Notes under the pieces: generated by a model
Databases searched by the model: none
What the model was told of the DNA's origin: nothing
The model's input: the letters and a program-made list of their open reading frames with translations, nothing else
Source of the DNA: Sphingomonas sp.
Lineage (GTDB): Bacteria; Pseudomonadota; Alphaproteobacteria; Sphingomonadales; Sphingomonadaceae
DNA: 64,000 nucleotides
NCBI RefSeq assembly: GCF_013812825.1
Contig: NZ_JACCSU010000045.1
Coordinates: 1 to 64,000, forward strand
Reading direction: 5' to 3'
Made by a program: the position numbers and the translations under genes
Shown here: positions 32,061 through 40,947 of the stretch, piece by piece
How the letters are laid out: every line of letters starts with the position of its first letter
How positions within the stretch are numbered: position 1 is the first letter of the stretch

Positions 32061-33692
32061 ATGAACGCACTGATCATCGCTTCTGCGATCGCACTCGCCG
32101 CGCCGCACGAAGGCGATCACGATCACGGTCCCCGGCTCGGACAGGTTTCCTTCCAATCGACCTGCAATGCGACCGCGCAGGCGCAGCTGGTAACGGGCCT
32201 CGGCTGGCTCCACTCGTTCGAATATGCATCGGCGGAGCAGGCGTTCGCCGCCGCCGCCGAGGCCGATCCGACCTGCGCGATCGCCCATTGGGGCGTCGCC
32301 ATGAGCAATTACCACCCATTGTGGGCCGCTCCGACGCCCGCGGAGCTGGAGAAAGCCGGTGCGGCTCTTGCCAAGGCGCGGGCGCTCGGAGCGCGAAGCA
32401 AGCGCGAGCAGGATTACATCGCCGCGCTCGATACCTTCTACCGCGATGCCGCGACGGTCGATCACAAGACCAGGACGCTCGCCTATCTGGCGGCGCTCGA
32501 CCGATTGTCGAAGCGTTATCCCGACGACCGCGAAGCCGCTCTGTTTCACGCCTTGCAGTTGATCGCGGCCGGCATGATGGATCAGGATCCGACCTATGCC
32601 CGGGAAAAGGAAGCGGCGGCGATCCTGAACCGGATCCTGCCCGATGCGCCGAACCACCCGGGGGTCGCGCATTACCTGATCCACGGCTTCGATTATCCCG
32701 CGCTGGCCCGCCTAGGGCTCGAAGCGGCGCGGCGCTATGCGAGCATCGCGCCGGCCTCCGCGCATGCGCAGCACATGCCTTCGCATATTTTCACCCGGCT
32801 GGGCCTGTGGGAAGAAATGATCCGTTCGAACGTGGCCGCGGACGCAGCCGGACGCGCGTACGCGAGGTCGAAAGGCATGGCCGGCGAGTGGGACCAGCGG
32901 CTGCACGCAATGGACTATCTCGCCTACGGCTATTTGCAGACCGGGCAGGACCGCGAAGCCGAGCGCGTTCTCGCTGAGCTCAACGCGATCAAGACCGTCG
33001 AACCGCCCGTCTTCACCGTCGGCTACGCGGCAACCGCGATCCCGGCGCGCCTGGTGCTCGAGCGGCGTCGCTGGAAAGAAGCCGCGTCGCTCGAGTTGCA
33101 CGAGAACGTCCGCGGCTACGCGCCGCTCGACAGTTTCGCATGGGGCAAGGCGCACATCTACTTCGCCCGAGCGGTCGGGGCCGCGCGCAGTGGCAATCCC
33201 ACTCTTGCGCGCCGCGAGGTCGCCGAGCTCGGCAAGGTCGAGCAGGCGCTCGTCATCCCTCCCGGCACCTATGACTGGCGCACGCAGGTGGCGATCGAGC
33301 GCCAGGTTGCCGACGCCTGGCTCGCCTTTGCCGAGGGCCGCAAAGACGACGCGCTCAAGGCGATGCGAGCGGCCGCCGATCTCGACGATTCGACCGAGAA
33401 GCATCCGGTGACGCCGGGGGCCGTGCTTCCGGCCAGGGAGCAGCTCGGTGACTTGCTCCTCGAGCTTGGCCGGCCGGCCGAGGCGATGCGCGAATTCGAA
33501 GCCTCGATGGCGCGAGCGCCGCGTCGCCTGGCGGCACTGTACGGGGCGGCTCGGGCGGCGAAGCTGGCCGGCAACATGAGCCACGCGAGCCGCTATTACG
33601 CCGCGTTGCTCGAGGTCGCCGGCAAGGGCGACGGCACTCGCGTGGAGCTGCGCGAGGCGAAGGCGCATGCGACTCAACATGAGCCGAGGTAA
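32061..33692 (+). CDS. Tetratricopeptide repeat protein, exported
   Basis: A protein of 543 residues with a short signal-like N-terminus (about residues 1-14) and then H-E-G-D-H-D-H-G, a histidine- and acid-rich stretch that could bind metal. The remainder is helical with TPR-type repeats, for example around F-E-Y-A-S-A-E-Q-A-F near residue 53 and E-L-G-R-P-A-E-A-M-R-E-F near residue 470. TPR domains usually mediate protein contacts; partners are unknown. The ATG has a strong GGGGAGG ribosome binding site. It is likely a single-gene unit. Confidence 0.85.
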   Translation: MNALIIASAIALAAPHEGDHDHGPRLGQVSFQSTCNATAQAQLVTGLGWLHSFEYASAEQAFAAAAEADPTCAIAHWGVAMSNYHPLWAAPTPAELEKAGAALAKARALGARSKREQDYIAALDTFYRDAATVDHKTRTLAYLAALDRLSKRYPDDREAALFHALQLIAAGMMDQDPTYAREKEAAAILNRILPDAPNHPGVAHYLIHGFDYPALARLGLEAARRYASIAPASAHAQHMPSHIFTRLGLWEEMIRSNVAADAAGRAYARSKGMAGEWDQRLHAMDYLAYGYLQTGQDREAERVLAELNAIKTVEPPVFTVGYAATAIPARLVLERRRWKEAASLELHENVRGYAPLDSFAWGKAHIYFARAVGAARSGNPTLARREVAELGKVEQALVIPPGTYDWRTQVAIERQVADAWLAFAEGRKDDALKAMRAAADLDDSTEKHPVTPGAVLPAREQLGDLLLELGRPAEAMREFEASMARAPRRLAALYGAARAAKLAGNMSHASRYYAALLEVAGKGDGTRVELREAKAHATQHEPR

Positions 33693-33755
33693 GCGCTCAA
33701 TCGCTCACCGGCCGGGGTTGTAGGAAATTAACCGCCGGCGGGTTACACTTGCCGC

Positions 33756-34343
33756 ATGGGACGGGTGATCCAGTTCGAGGAGCGGGCGGTCGCGCACCTG
33801 CGCGAACGGCTCGGGGTCATCGAGGAAGCCAACCAGGATCTGATCGCTTTCGCGCGCGGACATTCGGGCGCGGTGTCCGCGATCCATGCGGCGGTGCTCG
33901 CGGCACTGGAGGCCGACAGCATCGAGGCGCTGCTCCACGTCGTCACCCAGGAATGGCCGCTGATCCTCGGAATCGACGCGGTCGCCTTGTCTTTGATCGT
34001 CGGCGAGCAGGGTTTTCGCTCCGACGGCAACGGGGTGCAGCTGGTCGAGCCGCAAATCCTCGCCCGAGCCATCGACCAGGTCGACGGGGTCGAAATGCGC
34101 ACCGTCGAGCGCGGCCATCCGCTGTTCGGTCCGGCCTGCGACCTGATTCGCGCCGAGGCCCTGATCCGAATCGACTGTGAGCCGCCCCTGCCCCGCGGCC
34201 TGATCGCGCTCGGCCAACGCACCGAGCAGAGCCTCGATGCCCGCCACGGCTCGGAATTGCTGATGTTCCTTGGCCGCAGCCTTGGCGCTATGCTGCGCCG
34301 GTGGCTGACCGACCCCCGCCCAACCAACTCAGCGACGAGCTGA
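33756..34343 (+). CDS. DUF484 family protein
   Basis: A 195-residue protein of the DUF484 family. It begins with an N-terminal helix (E-R-A-V-A-H-L-R-E-R-L) followed by a GAF-like domain. The ending L-G-R-S-L-G-A-M-L-R-R-W-L is typical. DUF484 genes very often precede xerC, as here, and the xerC start overlaps this gene by 43 bases. The function is unknown; the steady link to XerC suggests a role connected to chromosome dimer resolution or its control, which is an inference. Confidence 0.88.
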   Translation: MGRVIQFEERAVAHLRERLGVIEEANQDLIAFARGHSGAVSAIHAAVLAALEADSIEALLHVVTQEWPLILGIDAVALSLIVGEQGFRSDGNGVQLVEPQILARAIDQVDGVEMRTVERGHPLFGPACDLIRAEALIRIDCEPPLPRGLIALGQRTEQSLDARHGSELLMFLGRSLGAMLRRWLTDPRPTNSATS

Positions 34344-35254
34344 GGGAGCACGACCCGGCGCCGGCGCTGGCCGAGCGCTGGGGCAGCTATCTCCGGCATG
34401 ACCGGCGGCGATCGCCGCACACCGTGCGCGCCTATGTCGCCACCGCCCACCGCTTCATCCACTTCCTCGGCCGCCACCGAGGCGAGCAGATCGGCCGATT
34501 CGCGCTCTTGGCGCTCAACGCATCCGACCTTCGCGCCTTTCTCGCCGACCGCCGCTCAAGCGGCCTTGGAGCGTCGTCCGCGGCGCGCGAGCTGTCGGCG
34601 GTGCGCGCATTCCTGAACTATGCGGCCGAGCAGCTGGGCGAGACCGCGCAGCTGCCCCGCACCCGCGCCCCGAAGCGGCCGCGGACCCTGCCGCGGCCGG
34701 CCTCGCCAGAGGACGCGATGGGGCTGGCCCACGACGCGGCGGGAGGAGCCTCGGCCGAGTGGATCGGAGCCCGCGACCTGGCGATCCTGCTGCTGCTTTA
34801 TGGCGCCGGACTGCGCGTCGCCGAAGCGCTGTCGCTCACCGCTCGGGTGCTGCCGGTCGGACCGTCGATCCGGGTGATCGGCAAGCGCTCCAAGTCGCGA
34901 GTCGTGCCGATCGTTCCCGCGGTCGCGCAGGCGATCGAGGACTATGCGCGCCAATGCCCGTTCCCGCTGCGCGGCGAGACGCCCTTGTTCGTTGGCGCCC
35001 GCGGCGGCCGGTTGAACGGCGATCTGGTGCGACGGGCGGTGCGCTGCGCGCGCCAGCGCCTGGGGCTCCCCGACAGCCTGACCCCGCACGCATTGCGCCA
35101 CAGCTTCGCGACTCATTTGCTGGCCCGCGGTGCGGACCTTCGAGCGCTCCAGGAGCTGCTCGGCCATGCGAGCCTGTCGTCGACCCAGATCTACACCGCG
35201 GTCGACGCGGCGCGACTGCTCGACGTCTACCGCCACGCCCACCCGCGAGCTTGA
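34301..35254 (+). CDS. xerC: Tyrosine recombinase XerC
   Basis: Site-specific recombinase of 317 residues that with XerD resolves chromosome dimers at dif. It has an N-terminal SAM-like core-binding domain (about residues 25-115) and a C-terminal catalytic domain. Catalytic residues are visible: Arg in G-A-G-L-R-V-A-E, Lys in K-S-R, His and Arg in H-A-L-R-H-S-F, His in L-L-G-H-A, and the nucleophilic Tyr in Q-I-Y-T-A-V. The start is the GTG at 34301 inside the DUF484 gene. XerC is preferred to an integrase because of the DUF484 neighbour and the lack of any mobile-element genes. Confidence 0.93.
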   Translation: MADRPPPNQLSDELREHDPAPALAERWGSYLRHDRRRSPHTVRAYVATAHRFIHFLGRHRGEQIGRFALLALNASDLRAFLADRRSSGLGASSAARELSAVRAFLNYAAEQLGETAQLPRTRAPKRPRTLPRPASPEDAMGLAHDAAGGASAEWIGARDLAILLLLYGAGLRVAEALSLTARVLPVGPSIRVIGKRSKSRVVPIVPAVAQAIEDYARQCPFPLRGETPLFVGARGGRLNGDLVRRAVRCARQRLGLPDSLTPHALRHSFATHLLARGADLRALQELLGHASLSSTQIYTAVDAARLLDVYRHAHPRA

Positions 35255-35259
35255 TCGGT

Positions 35260-36003
35260 CTAGATCCCCGGCAGCTGCCGAGCGATCGGTGCCCAGGTGC
35301 CGGTGCCGACCAAAGCGAGGCTGATGACGACCGAGGCGGCAACCACGCCGAAGCCGAGCCATGTCGCCGGATGGATTCGGCCGGTGCTTCGGCGGTCCCA
35401 CAGCATCAACGGCACGAACAGAGCGAGGCCGAGCATCATCTGGAAGGCGAAACCGGCGAAGATTGGAGGAGCGATCGGAAGGCGGCCGATTGCCGGCCCG
35501 GCGACCACGGCGATGGCGGCGCCGAGCATCGCCCTCTTGTGCCACTGCGCCTGTCTGCGACGCTCCCACCCGGTCCAGACGAGAACCACATAGGGCGGGA
35601 TTGCCGAAAGCGGCACCGCGGTCCAGTTGAGTGGGTCGGTGAACGGCGGCTGGTTCGCCCGCTCCACCTGCCAGACGCCGATCAGATACATCATCGGCAC
35701 GATCAGCAGCGCCAGCAGCATCGACGCCTTGCCGAGCTTCATGTGGATGTCGGTCCGGCCGTTGGCGACGAGCTGCGTCTGGGCGACGAACACCAGCATC
35801 CACAAGGTGAACAAGGCGCCGTGCAGAATCACTCCCGGCGTCAGCGTCGGGTTCGGCCGCGGATAGGATGGGACGATGTCGCGCAAGTAGAAGCTGGGCG
35901 CGAAGCCGAGGAACGCCAGGGCGACCAGGAACAGCGCCATCCGCGAATAGAAGCGGCGCTCGGCCGACAATTGCTCGGCTCGTGGTGAAGTGACGGTTGC
36001 CAA
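35260..36003 (-). CDS. Hypothetical multi-pass membrane protein
   Basis: A protein of 247 residues with about six to seven hydrophobic segments spread over its length. It begins A-T-V-T-S-P-R after the initiator. I do not recognise a named family with confidence. The start is judged to be the TTG at 36003, because GGAGGAAG lies about eight bases upstream and no ATG or GTG occurs nearby in frame; a further TTG at 36021 would be upstream of that ribosome binding site. It is convergent with xerC, with five bases between the stops. A transporter or sensor role is possible, but nothing in the sequence decides. Confidence 0.75.
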   Translation of the reverse strand: MATVTSPRAEQLSAERRFYSRMALFLVALAFLGFAPSFYLRDIVPSYPRPNPTLTPGVILHGALFTLWMLVFVAQTQLVANGRTDIHMKLGKASMLLALLIVPMMYLIGVWQVERANQPPFTDPLNWTAVPLSAIPPYVVLVWTGWERRRQAQWHKRAMLGAAIAVVAGPAIGRLPIAPPIFAGFAFQMMLGLALFVPLMLWDRRSTGRIHPATWLGFGVVAASVVISLALVGTGTWAPIARQLPGI

Positions 36004-36210
36004 GGCTCTTCCTCCCCCCAAGGAATGGCTGACGAATGTCGAAGTCCTAGCGCGAAATGGCGGCCGTGCAAGCCTCGGGCCGCTTCATTTTCACCGGCTG
36101 GCGCGGGTCAGGCCCCGTGCTATGGGAAGCGCAGGCGCCAGTGCGGATGGAGGGCTGATGCGACCGTTTGGAATGCTGCCGGCGGCCGACTACCGCTTGC
36201 GGAATCCCGC

Positions 36211-37503
36211 TTGAGCGAGCGGGCCGAAGCCAGCGTCGCACAGCCGGTGCAAGGGCGCAGGTCCTATTGGGTCCTGCTCTCGCTGGTTCTCGGGCTCGGT
36301 TTAGGGGCGGGGGCGGCGAGGCTCGGCGACGGCATCCGCGAGCCGATGCTGCAGGCTTCCGGGCTGGTCGGTGGGCTGTGGCTGAACGCGCTCAAGATGA
36401 CGGTCATTCCACTGGTCGTGGCGCTGCTGGTGGTCGGGATCGCGAAGGGCGCCGAGGCCGCTCGGGCAGGCCGAATCGCCGGACGTTCGGTGATGTGGAT
36501 CGTGATCGTCTGCACCGCCTCGGCGATCTTCGGGATGCTGATGATCCAGCTGCTCACCGGCCTCTTCCCGCTGCCGCAAGCAGCCGCTCAGGCGCTGCAG
36601 GCCGGACTCGCCGGCCTCGATCAGGGCGCGGCGGCGCCACAGATGCCCGGGATCGCCGATTTCATGCGCGGCATCATCCCGGACAATGTCATCGCGGCCG
36701 CGTCCAACGGCGACGTGCTGCCGCTGGTGGTTTTCACGCTTTTCTTCGCGCTCGCCATCACCCGCATCGGCCAGCAGGGCCGCCGGGCGCTGCTCGCTTT
36801 GTTCGAGGCAATTTCCGACGCCCTGCTGGTCATCATCGGCTGGGTGCTGTGGATCGCGCCGGTCGGAGTGTTCGCTCTGTCCTTCACGGTCGGGGCAAGC
36901 GCCGGGGGCGCCGCGTTCGCCGGAGTCCTCCATTATATTGTCCTGGTTTCGGCGATTGGCATTGCGGTGACCCTCGTCGGCTACCCGATCGCGATCCTCG
37001 CCGGCCGGATCGGCCTTGGCACCTTCGCCAAGTCGATGATCGCTCCGCAGAGCGTCGCCATCTCGACCCGGTCGTCACTGGCGTCCCTGCCGGCGATGCT
37101 CGCCGCGGCGCGGCTGATGGGAATCCGCGAGCGGGTCGCCGACGTCACCTTGCCGATTGCCGTCGCCTTGTTCCGAGGCACTGGTCCGGCAATGAACGTC
37201 GCGGTCGCTTTCTACGTCGCCCACTGGCTCGGCTACGAGCCGAGCATCGGTCAGGTGATCGCGGCGACCGCTGTTGGCGCGGTGATGAGCTACGCGGCCA
37301 TCAGCCTGCCGGGCGAGATCACCTTCATCAGCTCGATCGCTCCGATCGCCATGGCGCTGGGAGTGCCGATCGCACCACTCGCTTTGCTCGTCGCGGTGGA
37401 GATGATCCCCGATATCGTCCGAACGCTGGGCAACGTCACGCTCGATGTCGCGGTGACTGCGGCGGTCGATCGGTCGACCGGCGACGAGGCGCCCGAAGCC
37501 TGA
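36211..37503 (+). CDS. Dicarboxylate/amino acid:cation symporter
   Basis: A secondary transporter of the DAACS (GltP/DctA) family of about 430 residues with eight or so membrane segments. The family serine-rich hairpin appears as S-T-R-S-S-L-A-S-L-P, and the substrate/sodium site as F-R-G-T-G-P-A-M-N-V-A-V. It should import C4-dicarboxylates or acidic amino acids with protons or sodium. The start is uncertain: the TTG at 36211 gives a normal length but lacks a clear ribosome binding site, and a GTG at 36247 is an alternative. The frame stays open upstream to 36025 without family-like sequence. It may be monocistronic. Confidence 0.88.
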   Translation: MSERAEASVAQPVQGRRSYWVLLSLVLGLGLGAGAARLGDGIREPMLQASGLVGGLWLNALKMTVIPLVVALLVVGIAKGAEAARAGRIAGRSVMWIVIVCTASAIFGMLMIQLLTGLFPLPQAAAQALQAGLAGLDQGAAAPQMPGIADFMRGIIPDNVIAAASNGDVLPLVVFTLFFALAITRIGQQGRRALLALFEAISDALLVIIGWVLWIAPVGVFALSFTVGASAGGAAFAGVLHYIVLVSAIGIAVTLVGYPIAILAGRIGLGTFAKSMIAPQSVAISTRSSLASLPAMLAAARLMGIRERVADVTLPIAVALFRGTGPAMNVAVAFYVAHWLGYEPSIGQVIAATAVGAVMSYAAISLPGEITFISSIAPIAMALGVPIAPLALLVAVEMIPDIVRTLGNVTLDVAVTAAVDRSTGDEAPEA

Positions 37504-37686
37504 ACGCCGGCTGACCGCCGTTCGTCGATTCGGCGGCCAGCAAGCGGCGTTCGTCGCTGCGGCGCACGATCGCCGAACCTTGCCGCGCGCTGGTCGAGGG
37601 GCAGCGGAATTCCGGACCGCGACCGGCTAGCGGGAAATTGCGACGCGAGATCTTCAATCCCCCAGAGGGTCCGCGCCGCGATTTTG

Positions 37687-37692
37687 AAGGAG
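37687..37692 (+). promoter_or_regulatory. AAGGAG ribosome binding site for the 31-codon ORF
   Basis: A full AAGGAG lies seven bases before the ATG at 37700. This is near-ideal spacing and is the main reason to take the tiny ORF seriously. Confidence 0.6.
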
Positions 37693-37699
37693 CGTGACG

Positions 37700-37795
37700 A
37701 TGAAGATCTTGACGATGCTGGCAGCGACGATCGTTTCGGCGATCCTGCTGCTGCCGACGGTCGCCCAGGCCGAATTGTCGGGCTTGATGGTCTGA
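37700..37795 (+). CDS. Putative exported 31-residue peptide
   Basis: An ATG at 37700 with AAGGAG seven bases upstream opens a 31-codon frame ending TGA at 37795. The first 24 residues form a complete signal peptide: M-K start, hydrophobic core with I-V-S-A-I-L-L-L, and a V-A-Q-A cleavage site. Only seven residues, E-L-S-G-L-M-V, would remain after cleavage. A strong hairpin follows at 37820-37851. The neighbours on the other strand are a LytTR response regulator and its sensor kinase. It may be a real short peptide, a leader, or the stub of a decayed secreted-protein gene. The roughly 196 bases between the symporter and this ORF hold no other gene that I can see. Confidence 0.45.
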   Translation: MKILTMLAATIVSAILLLPTVAQAELSGLMV

Positions 37796-37819
37796 GCATC
37801 AGTGCGGCCCGACCCGAAG

Positions 37820-37851
37820 CGCCCGGCTGCCTTGCCCCAGGCGGCCGGGCG
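37820..37851. terminator. Strong hairpin, possible bidirectional terminator
   Basis: CGCCCGGCTGCC and GGCGGCCGGGCG form a 12-bp stem with one G-T wobble and an 8-base loop. It lies between the convergent small peptide ORF and the LytTR regulator gene. No long T-run follows on either strand, so termination may need Rho or be partial. Confidence 0.5.
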
Positions 37852-37857
37852 TAACAT

Positions 37858-38610
37858 TTACCGCCCGGCGATGCTTCGGACGCGATCCGAATAAAGCCGG
37901 CCGACCGGCTGCTCGCCGCCGTCGGCGAGACGCGCGATCCAGCGGCCCGACTGGTTGCGGGTGAAGCCGGCGATGAAGTCCCGTCGAACGATCGCCGAGC
38001 GGTGCAGGCGCACGAACAGCTCGGGATCGAGACCTTCCTCGAGCGCCGTCATCGAATGGTGGATCAGCCAGCTTCGGCGGCCGACGTGCAGCCGCATGTA
38101 ATCGCGCTCGGCCGACACCCGGTCGACGTCGCGCGCAGCGATTCGCACCAGGCCGGTCAGGTCCGAGGCCCAGAACTCGTCGAGCCATTGCGAAGTCTTC
38201 GAGGGCGTCCGGCCCGGCTCCTCGCGGCGTTGCCGGACATAGGCGCGGGCTCGGCCGAGCGCGCGCTCGAGCCGCTCCGGATCGACCGGCTTCATCAGAT
38301 AGTCGACTGCCGCGACCTCGAACGCGGCGACCGCGAACTGGTCGAAGGCGGTCACGAACACGACCGCAGGAGAGCTGTTGGGACCGGCGATGGCGCGGGC
38401 GACGTCGATCCCGTCAAGCCCGGGCATGGCGATGTCGAGCAAAAGCACGTCGGGCTCGAGCGCCTGGGCCATCCGGACGGCGCTTTCGCCGTCGCTCGCG
38501 GTGCCGACGAGGTCGATCCCCGAGCATTTGGCGAGCAGCAACTGAAGACGCTCGGCTGCGAGCGGCTCGTCGTCTGCGATCAATATCCTTAGCTCGGCCT
38601 CGTCACCCAT
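37858..38610 (-). CDS. LytTR-family response regulator
   Basis: A 250-residue regulator with a CheY-like receiver domain (about residues 8-120) and a C-terminal LytTR DNA-binding domain (about 145-250). The receiver has the acidic pair in A-D-D-E, the phosphorylatable Asp in L-L-L-D-I-A-M-P-G, and the conserved Lys in M-K-P-V. The LytTR part includes A-E-R-D-Y-M-R-L-H and L-F-V-R-L-H-R-S-A-I-V. It overlaps the sensor kinase gene by eight bases, so the two form a two-component system. LytTR regulators often control exported products or cell-surface functions and bind paired sites; no such repeats were confidently located here. Confidence 0.93.
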   Translation of the reverse strand: MGDEAELRILIADDEPLAAERLQLLLAKCSGIDLVGTASDGESAVRMAQALEPDVLLLDIAMPGLDGIDVARAIAGPNSSPAVVFVTAFDQFAVAAFEVAAVDYLMKPVDPERLERALGRARAYVRQRREEPGRTPSKTSQWLDEFWASDLTGLVRIAARDVDRVSAERDYMRLHVGRRSWLIHHSMTALEEGLDPELFVRLHRSAIVRRDFIAGFTRNQSGRWIARLADGGEQPVGRLYSDRVRSIAGR

Positions 38611-39844
38611 CGGCCCGATCCAACGGCAGCGTCATCACCACACGATAGCCGCCACCGTCGATCGGCCCAAACTCGCACTGCGCGGCCTCGCCGAACCGCG
38701 CCCGCAGGCGCTCGCAGACATTGCCCAGGCCAACCCCGGTGCCTTCGGGCGTGTCGTCGCGCTGCCGCGCCGATTTGTGATTGCCGCTGTTGCTGATCTC
38801 GACCACGAAACGCCCTGGCCCGGCCTCGCGCGCGACGATCCGGAGCACCACCTTGTCGCGCGTCGGCGAGACTCCGTACTTGATCGCGTTCTCGACCACC
38901 GGCTGCAGGACCAGCGCCGGCAGAAGCGCGCTCTCGAGCTCCCGCGGAACGTCGATCTCGACCTTGAGCCGCCGCGGAAAGCGCACCCGCTCGATGTCCA
39001 GGTAGAGGCGCTGGAGGGCGATCTCCTCGGCCAAGGTGACGTCGGCGGAAGGGTCGAGCGACAGGCTCGAGCGGAAGAAGGTCGACAACTTGAGGATCAT
39101 CTCCTCGGCTTCCTGCGGCCGCCCGGACATGACCAGCGACGACAGGGAATTAAGCGTGTTGAACAGGAAATGCGGGTTGACCTGGTAGCGCAGCGCCCGG
39201 ACCTGCGCGGCTCGGGCGGCGCTTTCGGCTTCGGTGACTCGCCGTTGGGCGCCGAGCGCCTGCGCCTGCGAGAGCATGGCGATGTAGAAGGCGCTCCACG
39301 CGGCAAAGAAAAAGAACCAGGTGACCGTGGAATCGGCTGCGACCCGGAACTGGAACCAGGGCTGCAGCTCGCCGATCCTCGGGAAGGTCAGGACCAGCGG
39401 CTCCTGGCCATCTCGCTCGACCCGCATCATGTTGCCGGTTTCGGTGATGGAGTAGCCCTCGCGCGACGTGAAGCGCAGCTCGTCCTGCGGTTTTTCCAGA
39501 TAGCGGTCGACCGCGATCAGCACCGCCGCCTGAACGGCGGCGGCGAGAAAGGATGCGACCACTCCGACGAGGATCAACCGCCGCAAATTCTCGCGGCGGG
39601 CAAACAGCTTGATCGCGCTGTAGACGACGAAGGTCAGCACGATGCCGATGATCAGCGTGAACGACCGGTTGAACAGGATCGTCCCCGGGTCGGGGCTGAG
39701 GAAAGACCGCGCGACGACGGTCACATAATAGACCAGCCAGAAGCCGAGGATGGACTTGAGCGCCAGCGGCCAGTCCGCGAATCGCGAACCCGCAGCGCGG
39801 CGCGGCAGGACTCGGGCGGCCGAGATTTCTGAATGATTGTTCAT
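38603..39844 (-). CDS. LytS-like sensor histidine kinase
   Basis: A membrane kinase of 413 residues. About four hydrophobic segments occupy the first 120 residues, followed by an extracytoplasmic region of about 75 residues and another membrane segment near residue 185. The cytoplasmic His_kinase domain has the phosphoacceptor segment R-Y-Q-V-N-P-H-F-L-F-N-T-L-N-S-L, and the ATPase domain shows V-V-E-N-A-I-K-Y-G and G-V-G-L-G-N-V motifs. Such kinases pair with LytTR regulators, as here, with the regulator gene overlapping the stop. The extracytoplasmic loop could sense an external ligand; none is identified. It diverges from the small acidic protein gene. Confidence 0.92.
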   Translation of the reverse strand: MNNHSEISAARVLPRRAAGSRFADWPLALKSILGFWLVYYVTVVARSFLSPDPGTILFNRSFTLIIGIVLTFVVYSAIKLFARRENLRRLILVGVVASFLAAAVQAAVLIAVDRYLEKPQDELRFTSREGYSITETGNMMRVERDGQEPLVLTFPRIGELQPWFQFRVAADSTVTWFFFFAAWSAFYIAMLSQAQALGAQRRVTEAESAARAAQVRALRYQVNPHFLFNTLNSLSSLVMSGRPQEAEEMILKLSTFFRSSLSLDPSADVTLAEEIALQRLYLDIERVRFPRRLKVEIDVPRELESALLPALVLQPVVENAIKYGVSPTRDKVVLRIVAREAGPGRFVVEISNSGNHKSARQRDDTPEGTGVGLGNVCERLRARFGEAAQCEFGPIDGGGYRVVMTLPLDRADG

Positions 39845-39985
39845 CTAACTCTATCTGGCCATCGGCAGTCGCGAAAGCAATCGGCCACCGGTCGTTTGGC
39901 AGAAGCACAACGCTCCTCCGTCGAAAGCGGCGCGGAACGGCCATGCCGCGCCCTCGTTGACGCCTCGCAGGCAGGAGTGAAAAAG

Positions 39986-40201
39986 ATGAATGGCGAACAG
40001 AAGAAAGACGTGTCGCCCGCGCCGGTGTTTTCGGACGACCCCGAACACGAGCTGGAACAAGAACTGCGCGAAAATCCGCACAACCTCGACAAGAAGGCCG
40101 ACGTCGGCAGCGACGAGTCGATGGACGCCTCCGATCCGCCCGCGGCTGCGCAGCCTGGCCAGAGTGACGACCCAGTCCCGTCGTCCAGTTTTCCCGAATA
40201 A
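39986..40201 (+). CDS. Small acidic hypothetical protein (71 residues)
   Basis: A short protein with strong acidic character, containing F-S-D-D-P-E-H-E-L-E-Q-E-L near residue 15 and a Ser/Pro-rich end. No signal peptide, membrane segment or known domain is apparent, and it is probably disordered. The ATG at 39986 follows AGGAG about ten bases upstream, which supports translation; the frame also extends upstream to 39833 without a ribosome binding site. It is divergent from the LytS-like kinase. Its function is unknown. Confidence 0.65.
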   Translation: MNGEQKKDVSPAPVFSDDPEHELEQELRENPHNLDKKADVGSDESMDASDPPAAAQPGQSDDPVPSSSFPE

Positions 40202-40331
40202 GTTGCGGGACCGAAATAAAACTCGCCGCGTTGCAAATAATCAACAGTGGCGACTTTAACCGACATCGTGTGAAGATTTCATGTTGCCGTGGAGTCTCCC
40301 CTCTGATTCAAGCTGAACGGGGGGTGGGACC

Positions 40332-40339
40332 ATGGTTAA
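40332..40339. promoter_or_regulatory. Possible CtrA half site (ATGGTTAA, complement TTAACCAT)
   Basis: The reverse complement of the CtrA octamer lies 57 bases before the ATG at 40396. It is the same 8-mer as the site before the Tad genes at 28185. The match is short and binding is unproven. Confidence 0.3.
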
Positions 40340-40395
40340 TCAATACGCAACACAAACCGCCGCATGATCCCGCCTAGACGAAAGGAGTCGGGTTC

Positions 40396-40947
40396 ATGAT
40401 TACGCGGACGAGTCAGCCGGCCAGCGGGGCAATGCTGATCTCCGAAATGAAGGAGTTCGCAAGCTTCTCCAAAGCGACGCAGCGCTACATTCGGCGCTCG
40501 CTCGATGTGGCGTACGGCCGCCGTGATCCGATCGAGTGCTGGGCTCGCGATGAAGGCGAAGCCGCTTCGATCCGTGCCCAGGGACGGCTGTACAAGCAGC
40601 TCGACCACATGCGCCTCCAGGTTCCCGACGACAGCGGACTCGACATGATCGAGCCGTTCATCGGCATGCTGATCACGGTTTCCGCGTTCGATCTCGGCCA
40701 GGACCGGCTGCCGCATTTTGCTTCCTATCGGTTCCTTTACGAGCGGCTGATCGGCGCTTCGGCCCGGCCCTGGCTGCCCTCGGCCTTCTGCTCGGCCGCG
40801 GCGCTGCCGCATCTTCACCCCGACCGCCGGCGAGTCCTGCTGCAGTCGATCAGCGAAAGCGCGGCAACCGCCCCCGGCTGGTCGAATCGCGAGCCGGTGT
40901 TCTGGCCGGAGTGGGTCGAGAAGGTCGACGCCATCGCGGCGGCTTAA
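40396..40947 (+). CDS. Hypothetical protein (183 residues)
   Basis: A cytoplasmic-looking protein with no signal peptide or clear membrane segment. Recognisable features are an N-terminal helix M-K-E-F-A-S-F-S-K-A and a basic Y-I-R-R-S-L-D segment. A conserved-looking C-W-A-R-D-E-G and several tryptophans and aromatics (W-S-N-R-E-P-V-F-W-P-E-W) follow. No family is recognised. The ATG at 40396 has AAGGAG ten bases upstream. The 194 bases before it hold no gene but include a possible CtrA half site. It converges on the HAD-like gene, with the two stops overlapping. Confidence 0.8.
   Translation: MITRTSQPASGAMLISEMKEFASFSKATQRYIRRSLDVAYGRRDPIECWARDEGEAASIRAQGRLYKQLDHMRLQVPDDSGLDMIEPFIGMLITVSAFDLGQDRLPHFASYRFLYERLIGASARPWLPSAFCSAAALPHLHPDRRRVLLQSISESAATAPGWSNREPVFWPEWVEKVDAIAAA

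Noticed and set aside
34301-35254. XerC-like gene as an integrase of a mobile element
   Set aside because: It follows DUF484 as in the conserved chromosomal pair, and no att repeats, transposase or phage genes are near.
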